The notes under the pieces: generated by a model
The model's input: the letters and a program-made list of their open reading frames with translations, nothing else
The model's database searches: none
Told to the model about the DNA's origin: nothing
Translations under genes and position numbers: made by a program
Shown: in pieces, positions 12,075 through 24,900 of the stretch
Layout: every line of letters starts with the position of its first letter
How positions within the stretch are numbered: position 1 is the first letter of the stretch
Assembly: GCA_030533445.1 (NCBI GenBank)
Contig: CM060064.1
Span: 6,865,879 to 6,929,878 of the forward strand
From: Cyprinodon diabolis
Lineage: Eukaryota > Chordata > Actinopteri > Cyprinodontiformes > Cyprinodontidae
Length of the DNA stretch: 64,000 nucleotides
Direction: 5' to 3'

Positions 12075-12190
12075 TTCAATTCCATTCAATTCAGTTTATT
12101 TATATAGAGCCAATTCACAACTCATGCCATATCAATCCACTTTACAATTCAACCAGATCATACAGTCAAATTGATTCAAATCCATTCATT
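12075..12190 (-). repeat. LINE-tail fragment, reversed
   Basis: It begins 'attcaattcagtttattta' with an associated 'caattcacaa', then 'aaccagatcatacagtcaaa'. This is the reverse complement of the tail end of the repeat at 3090-3520. Confidence 0.75.
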
Positions 12191-13894
12191 TGGATGGAAA
12201 CACGGCTGCTGGGATGCATCCAAACTACTGCTACAAATATAATCATCAAGGTGTAAAGACTTTTACTTTTACTCTCAGACTACATTAAAATCAATGCTCT
12301 ATCCCCCCAACCTGACTGCTTTGTCAGTTGGACCCCAAACAGCCAAAGTACAATGCAACATTCAAAATTTGGAAAGAGGTAGTAACAAGGACTCATTGAA
12401 CAGACACTCTAAAACGTATATCTCCTCTTATTTAAAGCTCCATAAACATGGTGGCTCAGCTTTAATTATAAACCAGGAGGTAGCTGATGAAAGTTAATGT
12501 CCACTGGCTGTTGGTATCGGCCAACAACCCTTTCATCTACGGCCCTTGTATATGATATGAGGGTAGGAGAGTAATGGTGAGGCTTCCTGTGTTTACCGCC
12601 CGTTTATCTAATGGCTATTTGGGGGCTGAAAGGCCACAGCAGGTCAAACCACACACAGCGAAAGAAGTCAAGGACCCCTGGAGGACCTCTCAAAGTGACA
12701 GGATTTTACAACTACTGCTTGGTCAAGGAACTACTGCGGCCGCACAGCAAAAGCCTGACATAAACATACACATACCTAAAGCAGAGCGATGATAGTTTAT
12801 TACTACTGTGCTAGGGCTAAGTGCGCTATGGGCAGAAAGATGAGTTGAGCCTTCCTTTGGACCTTAGGGGCCCCAAGGTAAAATAAGGGGGAAAAAACAC
12901 TTTGAAAGGGCCACTAAATTACTCCAATTTCAAATACATTAAATTACACAGGAAGAATAAAATCAAACTGATATCAAATTGCAGTTCTACTAGTGGTGTA
13001 AACCTAGACTCACTAAATGAATGCTATCAAAACACTGAAAGAAAATCTTTGCTGAGTAAGGCAGGATTTAAAGAAAAAAATAAACTGAGACTGCCTGTAT
13101 ATAGCTGATAAATTATTCTATATATATAAAAAACAAAACAAGACAGGAGAGGTCCTAGTAGTGTTACCACCTGTGTTATTTTTATCCTCAGAAGCAATCT
13201 CCGGACAGAGGACTGCTTTGTGCCCACCAGACAAAGAAACAGGGAATACTGAGAAAGTGACTAGCAACCACCAAATCAAAGACAAGCAGTTTGGTTTGTT
13301 TAACAGGGGACCGGGCCAGAGTGGAAAAAAAAAAAAGTCTAAATAAAATAAACCTTTAATTTGACTGAAATTGGAGGCAACAGGCGCTGCTGTAAGAAAC
13401 GGCTGTGAAGTGTGATTTCTTGCGGTTTGGGTTAATCCTGATTGAGGAGCCCCTGAGTTGAAATGTCAGCAATATGAGACTAAAACAAAAATAATTACAT
13501 CCAGAGTTAATGAGCACAACTGCCTGTGGCACTGGAGAGAGAGGAGGGGAAAAGAGAACAAAATACTTCAATGAAAAGACTCAGAGCTGCTGGTCATTAT
13601 GGTTTAAAACAAAAAAATGTAAATTAGATATCGATAATTAGGCCCAGAATTATTCATACTCCTGCAGATTTGGGTTTAAAGTAACAGTTTATTTTCACCA
13701 AAACATTCATTTTGATTTTAAGTAATATTAACAATGAGGAGCAGTCCAAATTGGGTTTGTTGAGGGAGCTTAGGACAAGGGTGATGGCTGGAGGACTTCC
13801 AATATTAAAGACTTAAAGCTTGTCACCAGAGCTGCTTTGATAAATTTCCATTGGTAATATGTTGCAATTACAAAGCGGGCCAACACTTAGAGGG
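12191..13894. other. vps13b intron, no recognised gene
   Basis: Unassigned intronic sequence. The block 12580-12740 is relatively GC-rich and may be conserved non-coding DNA. No exon was recognised. Confidence 0.6.
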
Positions 13895-14175
13895 GGGATT
13901 TAATTCATTCAGTTCAATCAAATAATATTTTTTGATCCCAAAGGGAACTTTAAATGTTGTTACATTCTGCCCAGTTTAACTTATCGATGTTGTGTTGCAC
14001 CATTTTTTTTTCTCCCGCCACTGTTTACATTTGATCATCGCTGCACTGGACCTTGGTGGCTGTAGTTAGTTTGGATCTCCTGTAGAGGTCTGTCTTATAG
14101 CCGCTCTGGAGAAGCCTCTGACTGAAGACACTGTTGGTTTTTCCATAACGTTCCTCATTTTATAAGGAATTCTTC
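13895..14175 (-). repeat. Possible decayed LINE 3' end, reversed
   Basis: A 'tttgatcccaaagggaa' tail motif typical of fish LINEs is followed, on the minus strand, by a weak reading GYKTDLYRRS. That resembles the extreme C-terminus of non-LTR reverse transcriptases. The match is short and decayed. Confidence 0.3.
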
Positions 14176-14558
14176 TTTTTGAAATTATCTCCAGAGGTTC
14201 TAGAGGAGTTCCTAGAACTCCTAATCAGTTTGTTGAGCTTTTTTAAAGTAATTTGCTTTGATGCTGTTACCCAAGCATCAGAGCAAATTATGTCACCAGG
14301 GCAACAGAAATCAGGAAAGTAAACAACAGAAAGCAACATGAAAGTGAGCCTGTGCGTAGTAAGCGTGCTTTATTGTTTTGTTCATCCTAATGTCTTTCAC
14401 CAGTGCTGCACCATGTTTGTAGAATAGAAGCAGAGTTGTTCCAGCCTGTTAGATCAGACAGGGGGGGTACGATGTGACGTCTGTACATTAGGCTCAATGG
14501 TATTATGTAAATTAGCGAGTCGACCTCCTGTATGCCGGTTGGATCCGAATCGTTTGAA

Positions 14559-14653
14559 GCCTATTTGAACCCCGATGGCTTGCCAAGTCGTTTGACCCGG
14601 GTCGACACGGGTCAGTGAGCCGTTCCCACTGCCACTCCCGGGGTTAAACAGGC
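14559..14653. repeat. Inverted repeat (hairpin-forming) block
   Basis: Arms gcctatttgaaccccg (14559) and cggggttaaacaggc (to 14653) are complementary with two mismatches or gaps. They enclose a GC-rich core with gacccgggtcgacacgggtc. It probably belongs to a small DNA transposon, but its ends were not defined. Confidence 0.45.
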
Positions 14654-14872
14654 TTTTTAATTATTTGATTTATTGTTTTAAATGTATTTTAATTATCTAA
14701 TGGGGCATTTAAATATTTAACTTATTATAAATTGATTTTAAATTATCTATTTTGTTATATTACTTTACATGTGTTCTAAATTATTTAATGAAAAATTGTA
14801 TTGTTTTAAAGTACGTTTCACAGTTCAATGTTATATTTAATATTTGAATAATGATTTAGATAAAAGAACAGA

Positions 14873-15065
14873 TAGGGATGCACTGATTCTTAAATTTGAG
14901 CCATTATAAATATCCAGTATTAATATTAATATTTAGTAACTATATTAATGTGTGTTTTACAATTCTATGTTACATTTAACATTTAAACCATGTGTTGGAA
15001 GAATAAATAACTTTGGCCAATATTTATATCCAATAATCGTTATTGTATCCTTTTATACATCCCTA
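14873..15065. mobile_element. Possible small hAT-like MITE
   Basis: An AT-rich 193-bp block bounded by tagggatgcactgat and its partial inverse ending acatcccta. Only 8 bp of the ends match well and no target duplication is clear. Confidence 0.35.
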
Positions 15066-16227
15066 CCCCTTTAAATCCACAAAAAACAAAAAATAAATGC
15101 AAATCGGTTGTAAATATCTGCCCAGTTTTACTTACTGATACTGAAAAGTTTCAAAATTACCGACACTGACAGATACCTTATACCATCTTCTGAACTCCCA
15201 ATGGCTGTCATGCAACCTCTGACTGACAGGCCAATAGCTCTAACGTGCAATCTAATAAAGACCCTTGAGAAGCCGGCCCTCAGCTACCTCCGTCCGTTGG
15301 TAAGGTTTTTGTTGGATCTGTCACAGATCACTTACCTATCAGCCATGTGGGTAATTATTCCATAATTATGCCATAATCTGCATTCTGTACTGAGTTCTGA
15401 CCCAAATGGAGAAGCCTGGAAGCCCTGTGAGCATTGTAATTTTAAATTCATCAGTCCTACACCCACTGCCTATCAAACTATCTCAATGGAAGCCATTGAG
15501 CACATTAGGACACTTGGCTGGGTCCCATGGGGTGGACTACAGCATAGGAGCCTTAAAAGAGAAACCTTACTGGTAAGGTACCAATTCAGAACGCTTCCAA
15601 ATGATGTTTACCAAAACTCACAGATCATTCCACCATGGAGGACCTCATCAAATGTCAAAAGTACAAGATAAAATAAAGACATGGGATGGAAGGTTTTCTG
15701 AACTGCTGGCAGCAGCAACACAATGAGGTCTAAGGGCTTATGGGAGATTCCCACAGTTAAAGGTACAGCAAACTTATTTGGAGAAAGTGTGTCTGAAGTG
15801 TTTTCTTAAACAATAAACTGGACAGAAGTTACATCACCAGAGATTTTTACCCTAAGGGTCAGAAACATCTCTACTGCAGAGGAGACTAATACTGCAGGGA
15901 TTGCTGCTGAGCAGTGTAGCCACCTAACCCCAATGTCAACCCCACTCGCCAGGGTAAAGTGTAGTTCCATCAGTTTAGCATTTCATCCCATTATGCACAG
16001 CCAGCGACCTAACATACAAAATAAAACAATACACCAAGATGTTTACTTAGGTCTGTGATTTCTACAGGCAGGTTTACCACAATAGTAGATTCAAACCCTG
16101 AAATTATGGCTTTCAGTTTCATTGTGCCATCTGAAATTTTTTAGTGGCAACATCTGGCCAACCTTATGAAACATTTCTATAGGCACCACTGCTGCTGAGG
16201 ACCGATTTGTAGTAATGTAGACAAAAC
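15066..16227. other. vps13b intron, no recognised gene
   Basis: Nothing recognisable apart from a short open frame at 15486-15671 without known motifs. The wording of the sequence around 15300-15760 suggests an old Tc1- or LINE-derived relic, but I could not place it. Confidence 0.5.
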
Positions 16228-16608
16228 TAGGGGTGCACTGATAACAGGTTTCTGGCCGATTACAGATTCCCAATTTTTTAAAAGCCTGACATGCCGATTA
16301 AGATTTTGACTTAAAGATCTTTTGATTTAAAGATTTCTAATAAGATAACAAGACACACAAGATTTCAATCAAATCTCACTGAAAAAATATTAATCACTAT
16401 CCGTGAGAAAGAACAAAACACTTCTGAACTAACTGGTCTCAAACGTAAATTATATTTTAAAGCATTGGCAGCGGGTGTTTTTTAGACCTTGACAGTGGTA
16501 GATTAGATTAGTGGAAAAGTTTGGTTTCACATCTAAGTATCGTCTGATCACAGATCTTCAAAATAAAGAAAATTAAGTCAGAGGGACTGATAAAACTGTG
16601 CACCGCTA
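16228..16608. mobile_element. hAT-like MITE
   Basis: Ends taggggtgcactga and ...ctgtgcaccgcta form imperfect inverted repeats of about 12 bp around a 380-bp AT-rich body. This is the pattern of fish hAT MITEs. No convincing 8-bp target duplication was found. Confidence 0.5.
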
Positions 16609-17264
16609 GTCAGGACCACACCAAATAGTACCGAGACAAGGCCAGGACCTTTAAAGGCCAAGACAAAGTAAAGGCCGAGACATTTGAGGCCAAGGCTATA
16701 TAAGTTCTTGGCCTTGTCTCTGTACTCTTTGGTCTTGCTTGATGTAGTCTTGACTACAGCACTACCTATCTGGACTCTAGAGTCACATTAGTCATCTTCT
16801 TTGGTGTTTTGGCAGCTCATCGACAGCTGAGAGGAAACAACTGAATAAGCTCTGTTCTGGGATGCTTGTTTGACCAAATGCAGGTGGTAGGAGACAGAAA
16901 AACCACTCCCTACACAACTTTAGTGTGAGGCTGCTCGGCGTACTTAATTAAAATCCCAGTTGGGGAATGCTACCCAATGCACTCTGGCTGACCGGTGCAC
17001 AGCTGCCGAAGGGGGATGCGTCAAACAGCAGAGAGTCCAACAGTAACAACAGCCTACATCAAAGACTGCTCTGATATAACACGGTTATCAACCTTTATAT
17101 GAGGATTCAGTGGATCCTCCCTCTGCTCAGGCATTACTCACATGGCATGGGAGGTAAGATTACAGAAACATGGACAATTTAAACTAAAATAACTGATAAC
17201 AGCCTTTAAAACTGGTCTACAACTTTGTTTTGAAACCACTTATAAACTCATTTTCAAATGTCAC

Positions 17265-17485
17265 TTCCTTTAATAATAATAATAATAATTTAACTTTATT
17301 GACCTCACATTGGAGAAATTTATCTCTGCATTGAACCCATCCCCTTGGGGAGCAGTGGGCTGCAATTGTGCAGCACCTGGGGAGCAGTGTGGGGTTAAGG
17401 GTCTTGCTCAGAAACCCAGTGTGCAGGCTGTGGGGATCGAACCGGGAACTGCTCTAACCACTAGGCCAACACTCCCACATGAGTT
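17265..17485 (+). repeat. Fish interspersed repeat (TAA tract plus caggaacc-type body)
   Basis: A short TAA microsatellite leads into a widespread teleost repeat with blocks 'cccatccccttggggagcag', gggtcttgctcag and 'ccactaggccaacac'. A related, internally deleted copy is at 32695-32815. Confidence 0.6.
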
Positions 17486-18270
17486 CATTTTTTATAACTC
17501 ATTTTGTTGTGGAATTCATCTTTTTTTGTACTTTCAATAAATTTCAGTAAATATGGTAAGAGGTATTATTACATAAAATGTTACACAGTCTTTATCTTAC
17601 TGACTTGCTCAAACTTCAGTGAGCCTTTAAGCAAAGTTATTTTTGGACTGTGCAGATACAACAATTTTTTATGCCCAAAAAGAAAATAATATTGCAGCTT
17701 AGAGTATCGACAGACTCTGTATCTGCAGCTTTAACACAGAGGCCACCCCCAGAATGCACTAGGCATTAATAGTTTTATTTTCATTATTTTTAAAGTTTTA
17801 ATTTTTTAAACTTTTTTGCACATTCTCTGTAAAACAAAATGAAAAAATAAAAAGGGAAAGTTCTTCATCTTTTTGCCTGTCAACTACAGGCAGCAAAAAT
17901 AAACCAGTTTGGAGATATTAAATAACTGTTGAATATTTCTGTTCTTGGAAGGCGAAGCAAAGAGTAATGACCAGCAGTAATGAAAAATAAATCATTCCAG
18001 GTTTGGTCCAATGTCTTAGAAAACAGAAATTAATCTTCGATAATGCACTGACTAGTGTTTTGTTTGTTTGTTTTCGTTTTTTGTTGTTATTAGTACTTTG
18101 CCTTGACGGAAATGATACCATATCAATTTTTAGACTTTCTTTAGCAGGTGAATTCATAAATAAACATTTGTCCCAGTTATAAATGCAGATTGTGTGATAT
18201 TTATGCTAAATGACTTTAGGACACTGGGATCCCTAAAATGGTTTTCGCAAACTTTGCCAACCTCTGGCTG
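17486..18270. other. vps13b intron, no recognised gene
   Basis: AT-rich sequence with no supported feature. The stretch 16609-17264 is likewise empty. Confidence 0.6.
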
Positions 18271-18724
18271 AGGGCTGGACGATATGGCTTAAAGATTTAA
18301 AGACTTTTTTCCTACGAAATTCAATTCATAGACTTTTTTTGCTCACTTAAGTTTCATTTAAAAAAAAATACATGCCATATATTGCTTTGTAAAACTAGCT
18401 TATATGTCAATAATCTCCTCTGAGAGACGACCTTATTTAAAATGAAATGAAATTCAAACTGTGGAAAAAGCTGTAAAATAATCATGTTTCACATCAAACA
18501 ATGAAAAGAAAACACACCTAATGTAGATAGTGGTATTACACAGTCAGCTAGTTTCTTAGCTATACATACACAACTGAGAATAAAAAGTGATGAAATTAAG
18601 TCTCTCTGAACTATGGAAGCCAAGGACTGGATTGGTGGAAAGAAAATCATTAATTTCTTAGAAATTAAATCTTCATAAACAAAAAAATTGATGAATTGAT
18701 CAACTCGCTTAATCGCCCAGCTCT
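18271..18724. mobile_element. hAT-like MITE, about 454 bp
   Basis: Left end agggctggacgatatggc and right end gcttaatcgcccagctct are imperfect inverted repeats of about 18 bp. This is the end type of fish non-autonomous hAT elements. The interior is AT-rich and non-coding, and no clean 8-bp duplication was found. Confidence 0.55.
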
Positions 18725-19589
18725 GCCTCCTAGAAAATACAGCTAGTGGGAAGTAATTGCGTAACTACGTACATAATAACAGCCTTAGTTTATCAGTTAG
18801 TAAGTAATCAAATTACTTTGCACATACTGGTAATGCTGTTACATTACCTAAAGCACCAACACTCCATCAATCAAATGACTTAAAAAGAGCTATCGCTCAG
18901 CTGAGACATTTTTTCCTGCAGGGACGAGGAAGAGGAGCTCTAACAGGTGCATAGATGATGCTGATTGGCTGAGGAGCACAATGTGGGTGGGTGTTTAGCA
19001 TGCTTTCACTGCTGCTCACACAAACTGAGGGAAAGCGATGGTGGAGAGCAGTGCAGATTTGATTAGAGTGTTGCTGAACTGGAGGTGCTGTCTGAAGTCA
19101 AAGGCTAAATGTTCCTAAGATTTCCCTGATTATTTCCAGGAGCAAAGAATAGATCTACTTTGGCAAAAAGCACGTCTGATCTCACTGTCAACAGCTGGAT
19201 TGCCTTAGTTCATCAACACGCTGCTCTGTCATTTAAGTGTTATCCTGAATTCATGCTGTCATTTTTTTATACAGATATACTGTGAGTACAGTACCTTGTC
19301 TGTTTTTTTTATGAAACAGAGTGACTCCAGTTTAATTATGTTAGATGTATTTTACTTTTGTTAAATTTCTTGAACAGGATCTTTTTTTTTTAGGTTTATA
19401 TATATTTCACACCCAGTGGAAGCCTGTTAACATGCAAAAACCTGTCCTATCTCACAAACACCAAAATGGTGTCAATTAGGGTTGCTTTAAGAGATTTACT
19501 GCTTTCAATTAATTATTTAATATATTAATTTATAGACATCTTAAACATTATAAATGTTGAGTTGGTTGACAGTTACTTTCTGTGTCTCT
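18725..19589. other. vps13b intron, no recognised gene
   Basis: No supported feature. Moderate GC around 18890-19150, otherwise AT-rich. Confidence 0.6.
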
Positions 19590-19712
19590 GCTTCTGTCTC
19601 CTTGAACCCCAGTCGGCCTCGGCAGATGGCCGCTCACACTGAGCCTGGTTCTGCTGGAGGTTTCTTCCTGTTAAAAGGGAGTTTTTCCTCTCCACTGTCG
19701 CTACAAGCATGC
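19590..19712 (+). repeat. LINE-tail fragment, 3' truncated
   Basis: It begins gcttctgtctccttgaaccc, goes through cggcctcggcagatgg, and breaks off after tcgctacaagcatgc. It shares its exact left beginning with the copy at 20921-21212. Confidence 0.75.
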
Positions 19713-20920
19713 AGGATGTAAACAGGATGTAAAAGTAAAGAGGCTGAATATAAACACAGAACCTGAGCACCCGTGCATTAATCACATTACAACACTCCAA
19801 CAAGAAGGAGGAAGTTATGCAGGGGTTGCTAAAGGTGATGGACCTGACATCAGGCATACTACTTCAGGTACACGTTTATTTTTCTTGAACCTATGAGAAA
19901 AGTCAGGCAAGAGGAATCTCATTTTGACAGAGTCATGAGTTAAGAATAGATGGCTATTCTCCCTTTTAAAAGCATCATGCTGAACTGCTGTTCAAATAAA
20001 CCCTGGTGACTCCCTAGACACCGAGTCATTGGGCTAAGCAGCACTTTCTATTCCTACAGAAGTAAAGCTGCAGCGATGCTCACCATTAGGCCATAAAATA
20101 AGGACCTGCTATGATCCCGATGGACTGTTGGTTCTGGACAGAACATGCTAGGAGAGGTACTTGGAAACAGTTTTAGTTGTTGGTTCAGCTTATAGTAGTT
20201 AATTAAAATTATGAAAGCCTCAACTGACAAACAGATAATTAAGGTTTGCAGGTGTAGTGTGGTAAATATTAAATATGCTGATTACGTAATATTACATCTG
20301 AGTGTGATGTACTGGGGTTTTAGGAGCTGTGTGTGTGGAGGTGGGAGGGTAGGGGGGTAAAACCGTACCGCTACGCAGCACCGCAGCAATGATGATCTAT
20401 GTAGGGAGTGAATTCTCTTCACTTATTGTTGCAGAAGCATAAAGCATGTTTTCAAAATTAAAAATTGGAAGAAAAAAAACTAAACATTTTAATCACAAAT
20501 ATTTAATCAAAAAAAGAGTTTTGAGAGAAACTTTGCTTTTTTCTCAGATGTTGCCATTTCGTGTTGAAATGTATTTTTAAAGTTTTTAAATCAATTTGCT
20601 CTTTTTTTTTCATACAGATTTTAATCAATTAATTTTTTTTTTTTGCAGTTTTTCAGATTGAGTTTAGCATATTATCTTCACTTTAAGCCCAAAACAAACG
20701 CTCTCTCTTTACGCACACACTGACCAATAAAATTGTTGTTTCTAACATCCATGCAGACCAATAGACAAAGCTGGGAAATGGGAAATTTTGCAGCTGGGTG
20801 CAAAACTTGCAGGTAAAATGATTTTACATTCTTGCAGGTTTTACCACAAAGATAAAAAACAAACAAAAAAAAACAACTTTTTATTTACTTTCAGCTTCCA
20901 TGCATTCTCTCGCCCGCCCT

Positions 20921-21212
20921 TGCTTCTGTCTCCTTGAACCCCAGTCGGCCTCAGCAGATGGCCGCTCACACTGAGCCTGGTTCTGCTGGAGGTTTCTTCC
21001 TGTTAAAAGGGAGTTTTTCCTCTCCCATGTCGCTACAAGCATGCTTAGTGTGAGGGATTGTATTTGAGTCAATGAGTCGATGCAATCAACTGGTTTTCCT
21101 TAGATAGAAAACTTTGTATCAATTTGACTGTATGATCTGGTTGAACTGTAAAGGGCCTTGAGATGACATGTGTTGTGAATTTGGCGCTCTATAAATAAAC
21201 TGAATTGAATTG
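20921..21212 (+). repeat. LINE-tail repeat, nearly complete
   Basis: It starts gcttctgtctccttgaaccc and keeps the full order of blocks to gcgctctataaataaactga followed by attgaattgg. Ending in short ATTGA repeats is typical of LINE-style tails. Confidence 0.8.
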
Positions 21213-21539
21213 GTATGAAGGAGGTCTGCTACTCTCAACAAGAACAAAATATAATCCTGATCAACTGATTGCACAAATGACGTTTTGAGGTGGACTTTCT
21301 CACTTAAAAATATGTTAAAACAACTTATCTTTCCAACCCAAAGCAGATAAAGCCAAGCCGATGTTCAGATTGCAACAAATTAGAAAAGAAGATCTCAACA
21401 TCCGGAGCATCCAGCGCTCAGATATCTAAATTTAAAATGCAGAAGCTTCCACGTTAAAGTATTGGACACATTTTTGACGCTAAAAACCTGTTTGGTGTGA
21501 ACGCATAATTAGGTCAAAGGAAACGCCTGAGCTTTTCTT

Positions 21540-21960
21540 TTAAATTCTGTGAAATATACAAGCAACAGAGAAGATATTGTCATAGAGGCACCATAGAGAG
21601 TGTTCTGACCAGCTGTCTCACTGTGTGGTGTGGAGGCTGCAGCGCCTCAGACTGGAAGAAAGTGAGAACAGCAGAGAAGATCATCAGGGCTCCTCTTACC
21701 TCCATTAAAGACATTTCATCCCGGCGCTGCGTGTCCTAAGTCCGTAACATTATCAATGACCCCTCACACCCCCACCATGGCCTGTTCTCACCGCTGCCCT
21801 CTGGGAAGAGGCTTTGAAGCATCCGATGCAGGTCCAACAGATTCCAGAACAGTTTATTCCCTACTGCCATTAGACTGCTGAATGTTTTGTAAAATGGGTT
21901 ATTTTATTCATTTATTTTAAAAATTACATTTTTTTTATGTATTTATTAATGTTTGTCAAG
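21540..21960 (+). pseudogene. LINE reverse transcriptase C-terminal relic
   Basis: One frame reads ESVLTSCLTVWCGGCSASDW, then VRTAEKIIRAPLTSIKDISS, with a stop, then VRNIINDPSHPHHGLFSPLP and SGKRL with a second stop, ending FQNSLFPTAIRLLN. The T-S-C-L-T-V-W, 'DPSHP', 'LPSG' and 'FPTAIRLLN' motifs are the hallmark C-terminal region of a vertebrate non-LTR retrotransposon ORF2. At least two stop codons break it, and the 5' part is lost. It is followed by an AT-rich 3' untranslated remnant. The exact clade (Rex1, L2 or CR1-like) is not resolved. Confidence 0.8.
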
Positions 21961-24900
21961 ACAGCACTTTAAAAAATTAAATTGTCTAGAGCTGTTTTGA
22001 ATGAAATGTCTTTTTGTTTACATTTGTGTATACAAAATTACAAAATAAATCTGTTTAAGTCTCTAAGTCTAGATATTGGAAAGTATATTTTGGTTCCTAG
22101 GAAGTGTAATAAACCAATTTATCTTCACAAATTCTGCCACCAGCGTCCATCATTGCCTTCCAAACTTGACCAAATTGGCTTTGACCTGCAGTTAATCATG
22201 GGAAATGTAGGGAAGTTCTCTGCTAATACCTTATGGCTTGTTTCCTGGGAGCTGAAGGTGTCCTAAAATGAACAGGACCTCAGCTGTACTAAGAGGCCAA
22301 ACATGGAATCGCTCAAAGGGAGCAAAAAGTTCCCCCTGTGGAAAACAATGTAACGCAGTAAACAGGCAGTCAGACATATCAGGGCGGCAGCTTGTTGCTT
22401 CCATCACGTTTCTAAGACGGAAAATAAAATACATGCAAAGAGGCGGTGAGTTTGAGGTGGATAAAAATGATGACTAGGAGATTTTCCCAAATTAATCTGA
22501 AGTATCAAATATAAAGTAATGGGAGATTTTATGACGCAAGACAAGAATTTCACTTTGAACTCTGGATGTTGATCTTTAATCATTTCAGGGTTTTAATATT
22601 TAGGAATACTGTAAAGGCTGTAAATCAGTTTTTAATGTGGTTAAGGTGATATAAATTAGTCTGGAATTAATCCTTTACAAGTAATTACAATTTAATTGAG
22701 CAAAGCTAGACAATAGGAAAATAGGTCCAAAGAAATCACTTAAATCTATACTTTAGTGCCAAATCAGATTGAACAGATAAACTTGCATGTAAATTTAAAC
22801 TGATTAAAATATCCACAAAGCCTCGCCCTTTCATATATCACTTTCAGAAAGCTTCAGTCTAGCAGCGAAAGGCACAAACAGTCCAAATAAGTAGGACTTA
22901 GATGGGTTTTGAGAGCCAGACATCAGGTAGCTCTGTCATTCTCCCTCTTGCCAGCATGTCAGAACCACAGACATCTGTGCCCACCTCAGAACTGCAGGAG
23001 TTTATTTGACTTGAAAATTACCTTCCTGGTGTTTAACAGATCTCCAATATTGTCATCACCAAATATTTATTTGCAGAGGAGAGGACCTCTGAGTGGCTGA
23101 ATTCCTTTAGCTTTGCAGCATTTCACACCACTTTTCTTTTTCTTTCATGACAGCACAAACGTCCTCTTCCAAAAGGCCAAGGCTAGATGTGTTTACGAGA
23201 GTGTTTCACACAAGCCTCCAACATGTTTGAGAAGTGCCTGCATGTCCACGCCTCAGTGAAAGTCTGCTCCATTTGGAAAGTGGCTGCGGGTCTTTGCATC
23301 ATTATGTCTATTTCCTTTTTGTGTAAACCGCCGCCGAGCTCCCTCTGGATTATAACACTTTGGGAAAACGTCACCGAAAACCCACCAGCTTTGATTACAT
23401 CACTATTAGAAATAAATATTTACATTAAAAAGTACTTTTTAGATTTTATGAAGCCACATATTTCTTGCATTCTTTTAACATTACAGGCATTTTATCAAAA
23501 TGTGTCGGAATGAAGAAAAGAAAAAAAAAACCTGAGGTGATTATTTACTGGTCCATCAGAAAGCTTGGAGAACGCACCACAAGGGGGCAATGATGTAACA
23601 AAGACCTGGGAAAGGGTCAGGGAGACGTCCTCAGAAAATGAGGCATAAGAGCTGAACTTTGAGTATTAGGAAGCCCGAACTTTGGCAAAATAAAAAGGAG
23701 AGAAGATGTTAAGTGTCCATTGGAGGAGCGAAGGTTGCTCTGAATGCCTGGGAAGCTTTGAGGCGACATTTGCAGGAACATGAGGCAACAAAACGCTTGT
23801 CTACAGGACATCATGTGAGCTGCAGAGCCAAACTGTTTACCCTGAAGAACCTCAAAGTCCTCCACATCTTTCCATCAAAGCAAAGGCCAAATGATTAATT
23901 ATTTAATCAGTAATGGCTCCAATAATCTGAAAGCTGATTCCTTTCTAACCATTATCACAGCTGTTCCACTTTGTTCCTCTAAATTCCTCAATCTCTAAAA
24001 AATTGTTGCTCTTTGAGTTCAGTAAAAATCAGACAAAATGGAGGGAAATGCCCTGAAGCCTAAAGCGGGATAATATTTGAATCCTGTTATTCTTGGTTGA
24101 GTAAAAATGACTCGTTCCTTTAAAGAAACTCCAGATCCTTTAATTTAATCCTGAAGGTTTGTTACATTTGGTTTATGAATTTAAAAAGTTAACATAAACT
24201 CATTTCTATGCTCAATTCTTTAAAAAGCTATAATAATTTTCCTGAGCCATCAAACGGCTGCAAATGTTTAATTTAAATGATGAACTAAAATTAAAAAAAT
24301 TAAGCAATTCTTTCTTTTTTTATTAGTAAAGCACCACTTTTTTATTGTTTATTATTTCTCCTTTCCATATTGAGTTGAGTAAATATGAAATCGGTGCACT
24401 GGTCTTCATGAACGTTAGAAAAACTTTTTACTTGTCAATATGTTTGGCTTGAAGTGAAGAAAATGTGAAACGCAATCTGTAAAACTGAAATTTTAAAACA
24501 TTTAGAAATACAAAATCTGCAAAAGATAAAAATGGAAAAAATTGCATTTGAAAATATAAAGAAATATTTAATACGATTTCAAAATAAAAATAAATAAACT
24601 CTGAGAAGTTAATTTAAAAACGCTTTTCAAAGTTTCATTTCTGAATTGCATTATTTTTTTATATCCATTTACAAAAGACGTGGTTTTCTTGCAGCAATAG
24701 TGGAATAAAATTCACTCCCTAAAGCTCCAAAAAAAAAAAAAAACACACATTGAATCCAAACCAGTGACCTTTCCGAGCGCTGTCCCAGTGAAACCCCAGA
24801 TCCCAGAGGGAGGCGCCCTGGTATCTCTGCACTGACCTGCTCCATGAATAGGTCTGCAGACTTCCTGGACATCACCATTATGTCTATGGTAGCACACAGG

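Noticed and set aside
22231..23520. Overlapping open frames of 60-108 codons
   Set aside because: Composition and length fit chance; no motif, no splice support and overlapping frames on both strands.
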